From positions 1-55,307 of the forward strand of contig JACPXK010000026.1 in NCBI GenBank assembly GCA_016196565.1: 55,307 nucleotides of DNA. Reading direction: 5' to 3'. Below are positions 20,201 through 23,402 of this stretch, piece by piece. The position numbers were made by a program, and so were the translations under genes. The notes under the pieces were generated by a model. It saw only the letters and a program-made list of their open reading frames with translations. It was not told the DNA's origin and searched no databases. Numbering within the stretch: position 1 is the stretch's first letter; every line of letters starts with the position of its first letter. This DNA is from Candidatus Omnitrophota bacterium. GTDB taxonomy: Bacteria; Omnitrophota; Omnitrophia; Omnitrophales; Aquincolibacteriaceae.

Positions 20201-21503
20201 TGGCTTTTCTTTCACGCATGATGGAAATAAGATTCTCGCTAAAGGCCTGGTCGCGCCTGGAGGCATTTTCGTAAAAGGCAAAATGGTTCTTCATCCCTTC
20301 CGGAACGACTTCGCTTTTTAATTCTTTCCATTCCTGGCGGCTGATTTCGAGGCGGGTCAATTTGTGCAGAAGTTCTAAGTTGCGGCTTTCTTGATCGATT
20401 TGTCTTTCTTGCTGATTTCTAAAAAGGCCCTCTTTAACATCGCGAACATAATGTTCAAAATCCCGGAAAAGTTTTGTGCCTTCGATGGCCTTCATCCGTT
20501 TTTGATTGGCGACGAGGTAGGAAAGACGGTTCGAAAATTTGAAAGGGATGTTTTTGCCGGAAATCAATTCTTTTAAGAAAAGGGCGAACGCGGGGGCCGA
20601 AATCCGGGAGGTGCGGAATGCTTGAAACTTCTCGTGAAAAAGCCGCAAATCTTCTTTGCGGGCTGCGGACACGCGGGTCTGAATTTCAAGGTACTTCTCT
20701 ATTTTTTCCGCCAGCCTTTTGACCTCGATTTCGATGGAGGCTCCGGCGGTTTCCCCTCTGGCGCTTTCCTCCAAAAGGAGGGCCAGTTCCGTCCCCTCTT
20801 GCGGCCTTTTGACTTGGGACAAAAGTTTCAGAACTTGAATCAAACCTTTGTGATTTTCCTGAAAGGACTGAAGCGCAGAATCGATTTTCAAGAGTTTCTT
20901 GGAAAATACCTGTTTTTTCCTGGCCTCTACTTCTCTTTCAAGGGCAGACAATTTTTCTAGAAGGACGGGTTCTTTTGCCGAGGAGACCGAAAAAAGCCTT
21001 AGGCCTTCTTCATAAAGCTGCCAATTTTCCACGCCCTGATAAACACTCGGGGCCTGACTAAAAAGCGCGGCGGCTTCAACGCCGGTGAGTTCTTCCTTTT
21101 CAAGGTATTCGGCGAAAACTTTCCGTAACAGCTCTTTATCGGGGAAACTTTTGAAGATTTGCGCGTCCAGGACCGAGCTCGTCCCTTCGACGGCCACAAG
21201 GTCCACCCCGTATTGTTTTTGAAAATGCTCGATAAGTTTTTGAATGCTTTTTTGGGCGTCCACTACGGCATGGGCGTTTTGGACAAGGATGACGGCTTCA
21301 TCGCCCGCCCCTTTGAAGGTTTCTTCTATTTTTCCTATTTCCGAGGGGATTTTTAGGGAATTGATCGCAACCGGCAATGCCGTTTGAATTGAGGAAGAAG
21401 CAGGCGTGTCCGCATAAGCGAATGGCAGGGAAAAATGATTGGTGGCCACAAAGGCAATGACGGAAAAAAAAGCGGTGGCGCGCTTCATCCATTGTCCATT
21501 CAT
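2274..21503 (-). CDS. Giant exported multi-module protein (6409 aa) with RSExR seams
   Basis: One open frame of 6409 codons. I do not recognise the whole protein. Residues 1-31 form a signal peptide (second Met at 6, then KRATAFFSVIAFV; likely cut after AYA). Residues 50-460 resemble TraB/ChaN-type domains. Residues 813-2966 contain about nine TM segments set in short modules. Later parts include WD40 blades (3016-3318), a HIT-like HVHNYH stretch, an HD domain (about 3985-4110), HEAT-like repeats (4470-4575) and a terminal module. The pentapeptide RSE[A/T/V/M]R occurs 24 times from residue 651 to 6152, always between modules, plus QSEVR at 2103 and RAEVR four residues from the end. Start: ATG 21503 has GAGAGGA 14 bases upstream; Met6 is an alternative. 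Possible roles are a surface giant protein or a polyprotein cut at the seams; both are inference. Confidence 0.85.
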   Translation of the reverse strand: MNGQWMKRATAFFSVIAFVATNHFSLPFAYADTPASSSIQTALPVAINSLKIPSEIGKIEETFKGAGDEAVILVQNAHAVVDAQKSIQKLIEHFQKQYGVDLVAVEGTSSVLDAQIFKSFPDKELLRKVFAEYLEKEELTGVEAAALFSQAPSVYQGVENWQLYEEGLRLFSVSSAKEPVLLEKLSALEREVEARKKQVFSKKLLKIDSALQSFQENHKGLIQVLKLLSQVKRPQEGTELALLLEESARGETAGASIEIEVKRLAEKIEKYLEIQTRVSAARKEDLRLFHEKFQAFRTSRISAPAFALFLKELISGKNIPFKFSNRLSYLVANQKRMKAIEGTKLFRDFEHYVRDVKEGLFRNQQERQIDQESRNLELLHKLTRLEISRQEWKELKSEVVPEGMKNHFAFYENASRRDQAFSENLISIMRERKAKASLLVAGGFHTEGLTQRLKEKNISYVLLMPSITSIPGETHYREHMQGNVSWKDYFEVENGRINFYKAFVRATRDKFLKQSKEEPGVLLKSWRDQIIRDLVKQEKTTSVGKYTVFMDEMRKDEREKILAEKFSKIDSFIGKLRGLDNQGQLTGRNILKLLQPSTIPAPTETKFFPVDFVHTKGSLGAFGFDMKPPVSVELPTEKYTGIIPGESFATRSEMRMRPRIIDDFIPEFNLQTLAELMPRLGISDKHFSEDKVSTAFTMIGRFETPSEAAQAHSPESTPLLLKMNVVMNANKITVSFFTQIGERWIPAGEKILVYNKTSSETDEAFDRVLGMIDHHSETPDFAMPSGSPGFIFEDISYELYKRLPKDHDALTKGLSIAAFGGFVLIIVLALIVQQLRPRLAEVERELQTERVQKLKDLIPGLTDDEIKTVEDGIQADAKGQRQIEEGLAETQQEARQAFELIRGLSDKEKETMRDWLQAHRTPRSEVRAADSAGSVLDLVTGLVTEHRYNGLSGIGLVNAVRETLATTNYQTLLTRINENHQRRQRQRTPADWIHNLINGYLENVSRSETRNKIPRGLIGELHELHRSLRMSPVEGVLVFWVMSTALFLPFIFPSQFIHLPQSAKEKKEQIASPNSKLEKPEEGKRMFKPRSETRVYAGDIDSEHLEETIEYMLRHDEGKNIRYGWKGQGISETITTDTKSIRDFVLQYPADPEVKDPRFRLTRIEDPVQPPNSPTVWLYIEDDPVHVDKTGNIWNVRIGNDSITLELQNTHNPSSLTDAPEKLAQFLTRNGIPASSKSYPAAGSGNTSWSWIVTVEGPNKKKIEIYLRLPHSVKRLRETIANVLASRSEARDDADTFRRDSRRDLQGLFQALRAENPQPAVQTFNESEVVSILAYVASGSGAEIFEAMSRDQSRQALEDLARTHRSEMDILLGKLRFDPQSYQSDMGDVDRNTIIAKLTEILRSEARNNSGWEWLYGERGENPPGLTMDFPQWVMISGLVIGLMSLPFIFPSYFNREPVTQSVGEENGQAAVPSGLQPKMPEMPAGKKDSRKRRSETRAAKKVPEELLANEFFIKHAQELVRESEELKAFISSQPKDLTIEEIFTMIVKHKREGKIYPQEMTSGLLRFMGYGQPEEFIRKAVGKGYLRDAGIRRNSFPPRPMTIKNVYVLGANGQNMDARLARLRPVMQFILHSKTLGSPFTAQPLADLLGVDARTLITPFRDAVGFGYLEEMPEKLRSGHGKGAILYRLTETGKQFASHDKSAQPLHRANAEAAIDTLITTRNKQKRAEAVTTLMKLNASRALNRRSQALAGKKGPQNARARQLIKAVLTLIKTRSEARMYEIRSAHKVEILTARQTKNLHLESGHKYLGLVLTRATRVTKIKNRRVQNKPVYKIILKDGEVEKLRRNIKEDSSLKSIPEGFGNSEGVEALVVFPGGVKGLPVKHEKLGYLVALREENKVVLFKYPHKANLSQDQLREVLGSAQVAVEINFSAPVFWHVPGRLHIPFLVRSEARKPEESEKQTSFRGWLRNDIKLSDKTAAVLGPVTMVSAWLLVFSMAIFFTPTSTSQNTWYETPEMRQVQDLIVIRSDEEVQVIAEWLRADDKGKKQIEGRLGEDQEIQAILKRMQKFPGWEVQEMSVWIQAHPISFQPRFEADGRSSAQSEVRVTDNSSKDDQRRPQIHDYDILSAAVHLGFIGVLVMFGWMIASTPRREKEDGDKSKPAVTSPRSKTRKDEGINKLKKLIDINPDRQLERSPLEELRSEARTKQFSKNVAETLRSKSIAPEMLRAIGVDAVNGLARKVVGRKSIESNRIDSGAITDALENPQFVHTLKILSNNAIQALANDLRTMAIGNGWGMEEAMLMAVSHMAYGGYFNTRLAAKSSELKEIFENIKTIDNPALSLGGQDSIGKAGLFEAIKNLAIKGFFHEKGMEKLKALQEIFEMAPDSIGRVPIKRWTEEFERLTLSDFFKNNGSAEGLAKLQKLKNIVALTRWDDSVEGSYFTGVGWPQVILFNLSGEAELFELKAEGISKLSSLEKLYRELGAYAPVLRTLAETMSSRKVKGHGFYSRLNAEQFDWIVDYVIEQWKTEIGNLALQDIGRTGENSSSFVDKLLTAYDAKFPARSEARTENSKKYKSKDVEWLTAVAHGGMIAVLLMFGWAASLVPPPQGKTDKDKSKPNVVSPRSKVRTRESGFNEFKRILDSDRNKNLGESPLQELRSEARNKLNITKDNAGRFRSIVEGLYPDQILPDTGIDQTSFAGDLKAGIINELGVLSAVAAHILERGGGSEGLIQALRNAPIDIELGLDLAIQFFDELLSQKAGSFQIPSDLNRYVDEHIKEAGSSGIVHELQKYVSKAENAPELNRLMTEHRDWLQQIRNRFAAAKIELLEVVGEITNSRSEARTDEQSSSPVDLVKLVAPSYINDEIDLSRRKTIFWGVMSLVSLALTVAEFFDMDGWEGYVAGALGSVVTGVLIYQTQKHVKGVKHWQNIKRKFENSAASSRSEARGRNWFPTMILGGLVIGGILAYVWTWPGQREIEKPAIPKEAQVAPAIKKRPVPVEEEPEERAPLLEETGSLTVHERAVSAIAISRDGKKIATGSYGISGVRDIPSGNNLVKIKEGSDGYGGGVKNIGFSPDGEEVVTGHVDKVNFWDPKSGELLRTIGPLADFIEIGTLLFSGDGKELVVSNEQRITGKLNVQILNRASGRLIRKLDDPSDEFGTVTSMVISKDGKIIVTGSINGFVHIWDYDSGKLLTTLRHDNSGEIFRDTFVAISEDGERIAAAGKNRLIKIWARPSGELLQTIQTSSAMGRIFFTPDEESIIGERFTPGNNNVGIWNFDSGTITHILPTLHPPTAIAIGPDKTVYVGDSKGIVHVWDLSASRSEARVWTSLSRVRGNVEEIWDKKREAANIRPVVNPYAVEGFLQRIDVPGYGKAKLKNSLDPNPPAEGAPQDGTPSWMMDDHSPLLLSKLLINGRKWRMIVPGDAAVPYESLLVPDENLDLVLNNERANYDLLTFYRQTGLYGYANSHGIGVLRRLHVHNYHEPLPINKLNFNLVNTVGEVTVATFEKRSLDEGQRYEASNIVLQSEDDYELARALTLLVNILLKQKIPHIMFYSPGKVIVILRNNDPGELLTVEQEYVQEQIIGSLMFAGLLAYPKSIGEAVTEEKYWEILKALTIDSRGRLSHEDIEYLLIKNLSHEKSLLEGESYDSSAFDPNPVRITDQSDSDYSWKITDIQPNEAAVTIHQRGSTGPILSVWLERGGVLPILGKQMVIEVLDIVHGNDRASKNRVRVSIIPRSEARVLDEAAIETFINIYRNPRLHQLAAEDNLTAADYQKEFSLPEESMDQVQLWFSQLVEAGHLTSSGPEEPEYQFAPWLKELITEFQTYLIDTRAGGHNHVWADKVLRILREHTYPNLKLAKGILEGLFIFAKWGLEMNMHPGPKIEARFNRELEQIFEGYRNESLEEIKFEVETLMARLKAGFVDLDKLILPYLKDVPGVTESQIAEAQREIKEVYGLSLAAVRPEDQELVQYSFLLGLVLHANQPRASKGDNRPYMIHVAGVTRLLLEEFKLKEEITDPEEVRDGIGASWMHDGLEDAKKGRWGKNHYYNILVGNEKEKEAALREDVGSLMERYANAKVRENVARLSKPDYEGFALADEVAIEARYYLDLRTAPLATQLIKAADFSFNLGDMINHPDRTFPWRFFVKRLGPVLGFLEVAKISAKSKAQVVRFIREAVDANNRKNTELIAAGKKPLEEAPEILSNEQEAQLRAAEEKYSRSETRMKVSGGSATPLSESAMRGKADELVAKMAVLVQDFQNAITSENQGDLDDIILNFEGFVERKRDIEMELDSLYGGMLRDASEALRNLAQPETHRILALLTDFDRLFNIKHQLHVISYQKKRELLEIAGRFYDIRLVGGGLLLEYSKDDSAPPERLLALIENFGWFAVPGPRNWPNERTFIEGTFINSDRLQRFHPQLYSAVRRRYVAFKNYLGQPEWGKDRPIEEYIRMLETGNADSILTAAQAISDRSQYPEIVETIPALIKVLDQNVGPLGSIREEVASALGQMGPVAFQALPALLRVLTDANPYVREAAATALGQISPFAIQVIQALSQALEDDWPMVRWAALIALYKIFTAGNVRTTTSPAAVELIAALNKAVSKNPDMSLRKDALQFLRIIDVARSEVRSHATTQVQLHVVTRLNKDKENRPEIQIGGPKAEFISLEEPSDLQGALFPLTVDILKNENTFQLKRTINFTLRTSWMEPWFYDPQVADAWLSDLLPYGTPAHAFRARNGKIMIELNNQHFDWQESIYENSALFEAMKALGVSVVAADSGRTFHLHATKEFEYSIEKPFAAAALKEIAEGFRRVLPLRSEARSPTEEKAVLLLAIQTIQKQAAGFKDGTITLKTSKELRKAVQLVQGSDLINLLDGAEERAAQAILELDLSLMKKIEKLRSSMNRWFHDLVPFFEGFSMDEKFQPVFPLNDLINHWESVGHRLEPYWGLQHFIAWHVVAMRQGIEKLEQNLQFLIPPSSEEKEKMVTLEVGGEYKVGPMSVLKVLEIRPASPGEKKGGVKGEVAWNFELLGLKTDKKKTGTTPFDMSLGKGKYIFDGDIKVARPIEVSAGKVTFRLYPRSLRSEARADEEDIIEPEGESLSSKSLAVLSKKDPRQKFIEVLQSHFLRTLLDGKEFIDLERIYVRVVEEGQSFTDRDKEKTELIIERVLYRAVMHHANRDLKSQFSMEQRLQGLTQPARRIIHRVADKKRSAASVSPLQFRRFLELTWDPEIEGISPKIKKAILADSEAYLRGRVFPGRKRSTLRTFEGRLNEPQIELMLNLTSKGIEEIERAAKFSDLSDVLGRDEHVIDIWLKGFLDKHAQSIFVNGDLRQQHGEMQRIAAEAKQKEEQELRENWNRIAVEFVDELIKLSPHKARTRAGLGTAKIRLATRTGGEVYAGDVKKIRTLRDLKRFLKNHPEAVIQIASIVDSVSGEAKRDVLQLSLRTLDEAMRIGKSKSAGLTSLKDYQKMYENVLKEIKRKKSLRNRFFQPAVRSETRQGPRIWREQSKLPILQVWHENGETKLIITMDSADGAVPAYEQHMIYANSAKSLKRGLLDYYNKIGRSPWLIREYGDSQASVKEDELEMLPSNPAGGYGPAKYRADWKKPRSIAYALNHADMPHFRVLSGKAAKNTDLFFMLHLENLAETFFGGAAEGHSTLWWREPSAAGFLMTLQEIFWKRVGDEVSHARSSLKETGIELRWAEEPLETTVRNFREKVQGSWELMEEKLTPKVIEEMGKLEVLKEFNKLFDAILWSHNVLINHLAQNSKGWLTLHRRSETRNDYEVTYVYRDDETLKFEVFRQSDSQLLRGDLDYMPAEADDRTGKASWYLSLSHEKNKFFILSHPEDFQEIKPLLLALSADLDFLYLLKSDSPEKNTPSDWDTFLGQMPPEVKDKMKLTPIPEKLTEAARQEVLDQTLQEIFQGLNAKKKKAIARLKRPLKVDRAMDGLILRALHGKQIYELVSEEKERLKMRLTELAETEVNEGISASLKRNFGTAEIFEYFPIVVTQEEQSPHRIINVGARTSGSKVIGFSISSEGKFSAYFLTSLEDFNHANKVDAVEVGLANSQSLLRGLVTSLRNLNPDREGDILTEMKGHADVWRNVEEFLPLKWKQAIQNGRSEARRAPAKKPLSLVAALLFGNRHQVADLQSKAAAASVRSEVEHKGFEVLTNEFIGIALAEEPKNEQQEMKPIEIDPALDTVIKNMRQRWDGLMPPAGTVRPNRTTSFYLPKKGNGNIDIFMTALFERGVGLGIDRVVASGEGASEINDYAQQMKKAGLKFTIVNPKDVKTFGAPVLSKGAQIPSSNVIHLGVKGEAEGWNLLLDEVEAEAQMMIDERISRMEFDWTTSPHDEINSFVKGISAILFEAAVLDWEILKDAKTGERQLSVTINRPHFMSRLQGLVKEVKARAEVRKAA
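7779..8096 (-). other. Giant protein: HEAT/PBS-lyase-like repeats
   Basis: Residues about 4470-4575 contain three helical repeats of the type PALIKVL....VREEVASALGQMG, PALLRVLTDANPYVREAAATALGQI and ALEDDWPMVRWAALIALYKI. They precede RSEVR at 4622. Confidence 0.8.
9174..9551 (-). other. Giant protein: HD-domain module (RelA/SpoT-like)
   Basis: Residues about 3985-4110. NRPYMIHVAGVTRLL, then SWMHDGLEDAKKG, matches the H...HD...D metal-binding pattern of HD phosphohydrolases, with LHDGLED-like wording typical of RelA/SpoT hydrolase domains. Its presence in a protein with a signal peptide is unexpected. Confidence 0.6.
10293..11525 (-). other. Giant protein: HIT-like module
   Basis: Residues 3327-3737. 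The stretch VLRRLHVHNYHEPLP carries an HxHxxH pattern, and preceding NYDLLTFYRQTGLYGYANSHG resembles the sugar-nucleotide phosphorylase branch of the HIT superfamily. The spacing is not the canonical HxHxH, so catalytic competence is uncertain. Confidence 0.35.
11550..12458 (-). other. Giant protein: WD40-type beta propeller
   Basis: Residues about 3016-3318 hold six to seven repeats of the form AI..S.DG..I.TGS....V..WD..SG.LL.T, for example FSPDGEEVVTG, ISKDGKIIVTGS and GIVHVWDLS. A TM segment (about 2948-2966) and a Pro/Glu-rich stalk precede it, so the propeller would sit on one side of the membrane. Flanked by RSEAR at 2943 and 3322. Confidence 0.85.
13515..15131 (-). repeat. Giant protein internal repeat B, two TM modules (14886-15131 and 13515-13775)
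   Basis: Residues 2125-2206 and 2577-2663 align throughout. They share A.AH.G.I.VL.MFGW in the TM segment, a DKSKP linker, a variant SPRSK[TV]R motif, and a tail ending SPL.ELRSEAR. This is the clearest duplication in the protein and carries both a degenerate and an intact seam motif. Confidence 0.9.
16430..16670 (-). other. Giant protein: winged-helix-like module
   Basis: Residues about 1611-1691 read like a winged helix: ARLRPVMQFIL, TAQPLADLLGVDARTLITPF, then GAILYRLTETGKQF as the wing. In free-standing proteins this fold usually binds DNA. In an exported protein it may only be a structural module. Assignment by eye. Confidence 0.4.
17010..18413 (-). repeat. Giant protein internal repeat C, two TM modules (18219-18413 and 17010-17222)
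   Basis: Residues 1031-1094 and 1428-1498 each have a WVM-start TM segment ending LPFIFPS.F, a Pro/Lys/Glu-rich linker and an RSETR seam. The shared LPFIFPS string and order point to duplication of a TM-linker-motif unit. Confidence 0.8.
18747..18950 (-). repeat. Giant protein internal repeat A, copy 1 (copy 2 at 15246-15443)
   Basis: Residues 852-919 and 2021-2086 are paralogous. Both run DL...D(E)E, then AD.KG..QIE..L.E.Q, then end W[LI]QAH. Each follows a TM segment (813-835 and about 1982-2003) and precedes an RSEVR or QSEVR seam, so the duplicated unit is TM plus helical linker plus seam. Confidence 0.8.
19554..21503 (-). other. Giant protein: signal peptide and TraB/ChaN-like domain
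   Basis: Residues 1-650, the longest motif-free stretch of the N-terminal half. After the signal peptide the pattern AVILVQNAHAV (about 70-80), DLVAVEGTSS (about 100-110) and LLVAGGFHTEGL (about 440-450) matches the conserved Nx2H, EG and GxxH signatures of the TraB/PrgY/ChaN (EreA-like) superfamily, some members of which are metal-dependent hydrolases or haem-binding proteins. A long charged helical region lies between. The superfamily assignment is by eye. Confidence 0.5.
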
Positions 21504-21713
21504 TACGGGTGGCTTTTTCCTCTCTTCAGGGCAGTAGAATTTCAGGACTTTTTCACGACTTTATTAAAGAGAAAAATAGTAGCGAAAAAATAGCAGATGC
21601 TCCCTCATAATGCAAGCATGCTAAATTGTAAAAATAGCATTAGATAACATGCGCTAATATGAGAGAACAAGCCTGGCACCGAGGGGCCTGGCACCTTTTG
21701 CTGTGGGGGGAAC
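21504..21713. other. Intergenic region upstream of giant gene
   Basis: 210 bases, AT-rich. On the minus strand TTTACA (21628-21633) is followed 17 bases later by TTATGA, a weak promoter candidate for the giant gene. It also holds the REP-like element at 21671-21700. Nothing else was recognised. Confidence 0.3.
21671..21700 (+). repeat. REP-like element b downstream of recJ
   Basis: 30 bases containing GCCTGGCACC twice around GAGGG and ending CACCTTTTG. It differs from the element at 36578-36607 at only 2 of 30 positions and shares both halves with 32135-32205. It lies 13 bases beyond the recJ stop codon. Confidence 0.8.
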
Positions 21714-23402
21714 TTAAAGCTGCGGCTTGATTTCTTTGATTTCCAGGACAATACTTTCTACACCATCCCAGAATTTCGTCTTGACCGAATAGCTGAAATC
21801 AAAACAGGCTCCATCGCGAAGCCAGGCAAGCCCCTCGCCTTCCCGGTCATTCACTAAAGCCTCAAAAATCCGGAAGCCGTCTGTGACCCAAATCTGAACG
21901 GAGCCGGAATTAATCCAGCGGGGCTTGCCTTTGACTTTAACATTTTTGCTTGAAAAAACCGGGCGCGGATTCCCCGCTCCGTGAGGTTCGAGCAAAGCGA
22001 GTTCCTGAGTGAAGGGATTGCGCAAATCATCCAAAGCAATTTCCATATCGACAGGAATTTTGCGGACGAAAATATCAGCAGGAAAATTTTCGGCGGCATA
22101 TTCATTAATGCGTTTACGTAATTCGGGCAAATGTTTGGCGCCAATCGTAAGGCCTGCCGCCTGCTCATGGCCGCCGAAGGCCTCAAAAAGATCCTTGCAA
22201 GAATCAAGGGCATTAAACAGATGAAAATTTTTAATGGACCGCCCGGAACCTTTTCCCACTCCGTTTTCAAGGGCGATGACAACGCTTGGCCGGTGGTATT
22301 TATCCACCAGCTTCGATGCGACAATACCGATCACCCCTTGATGCCAGCCTTCGCGCGCCACGACAATGACCCGCTCACGATTGAAATTAATGGTTTTTTC
22401 CACTTCGCCAACGGCCTCTTTGACAAGCTGCTGCTGTTCCTTTTGACGGAGTTTATTTTCCGCTTCGAGAATGCCTGCCAGGCTTTCGGCTTCGCCCGCA
22501 TGATCGGTTAAAAGAAGCCGCAGCGCGGTTTCGGCGGAGCTCATTCTTCCGGCAGCATTCAGGCGGGGCGCCAGCATAAATCCGATATGCCCGGCATTCA
22601 GGGATTTCGTCCTGAGTTTGGCGGATTGCACCAAAGCAAGCACGCCGGCTTTTTTACACGCGGAAAGAATTTTTAAGCCGAATTTTACGATGATACGGTT
22701 TTCTCCTTTTAAAGGGGCCACGTCGGCCACGGTGGAAAGCGCGGCCAAATCAAGAAGTTCATGGGCCTTATCGCCGATCAAGGCCTGGCTTAATTTGAAA
22801 GCAAGCCCTGCGGCAGAGAGCTCTTTAAAAGGATAGGGACAATCTTCCTGAAGCGGATTGAGGATGACATCCGCCGGCGGCACGCCTTCGGCCGGAATGC
22901 GGTGATGATCAATCACAATGACTTTCATGCCGAGTTCGCGCGCCAGTTCGATTTTTCCGCGGGCCGTAATGCCGCAATCCACGGTAATAAAAAGCGTGAC
23001 CTCTTTGCGGCGGCCTTCGCGAATGGCGGTTTCGCTGACGCCGTAACCATCGCGGCTGCGGTCCGGAAGAAAAGTGATGAAATCGGCTCCGAGTGCGGCG
23101 AGGGTGCGCGACACAACCGCCGCGCCCGTGATCCCGTCCACATCATAATCGCCGTGGATCAGAATTTTTCCGTTTTGGCGGATAGTTTCTTCGATAAGGC
23201 CCGCGGCTTCCTTCATCCCTTTCATGAGAAAGGGATTTTCCAGATTTTTTAAATCCTGATTAAGGAAGATTTCGATTTGCTCGGGATGGACAAGCCCCCG
23301 TTTGGCCAGTAATTCCATAAAACGGGGACTGAAGGATAAAGAAGTGAGATTGAGATTCAGATTAATGCGCTTTCCAGTCGACGACAAGGGCGGAGGCCAC
23401 AA
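21714..23402 (-). CDS. recJ: Single-stranded-DNA-specific exonuclease RecJ
   Basis: 5'-3' exonuclease on single-stranded DNA, used in recombination and mismatch or base repair. 562 residues, the usual length. It has the DHH phosphoesterase pattern: KILIHGDYDVDGITG (about 78-92), FITVDCGI (about 138-145), VIDHHRIP (about 160-167) and ALSTVADVAP (about 216-225). The C-terminal half carries the DHHA1 signature GGHEQAAGLTI. The frame opens with TTG at 23402, overlapping secDF by 41 bases. There is no ATG before residue 29, so the start is uncertain and could be an ATT or CTG near the secDF stop. It is the last gene of the run beginning at secDF/yajC and is followed by a REP-like element. Confidence 0.95.
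   Translation of the reverse strand: MWPPPLSSTGKRINLNLNLTSLSFSPRFMELLAKRGLVHPEQIEIFLNQDLKNLENPFLMKGMKEAAGLIEETIRQNGKILIHGDYDVDGITGAAVVSRTLAALGADFITFLPDRSRDGYGVSETAIREGRRKEVTLFITVDCGITARGKIELARELGMKVIVIDHHRIPAEGVPPADVILNPLQEDCPYPFKELSAAGLAFKLSQALIGDKAHELLDLAALSTVADVAPLKGENRIIVKFGLKILSACKKAGVLALVQSAKLRTKSLNAGHIGFMLAPRLNAAGRMSSAETALRLLLTDHAGEAESLAGILEAENKLRQKEQQQLVKEAVGEVEKTINFNRERVIVVAREGWHQGVIGIVASKLVDKYHRPSVVIALENGVGKGSGRSIKNFHLFNALDSCKDLFEAFGGHEQAAGLTIGAKHLPELRKRINEYAAENFPADIFVRKIPVDMEIALDDLRNPFTQELALLEPHGAGNPRPVFSSKNVKVKGKPRWINSGSVQIWVTDGFRIFEALVNDREGEGLAWLRDGACFDFSYSVKTKFWDGVESIVLEIKEIKPQL

Noticed and set aside
2274..21503. Several separate genes wrongly joined
   Set aside because: The frame is open for 19 kb with no stop, no internal ribosome-binding sites were noted at the seams, and the motif and TM-unit duplications run through it. 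Read-level checking would still be useful.
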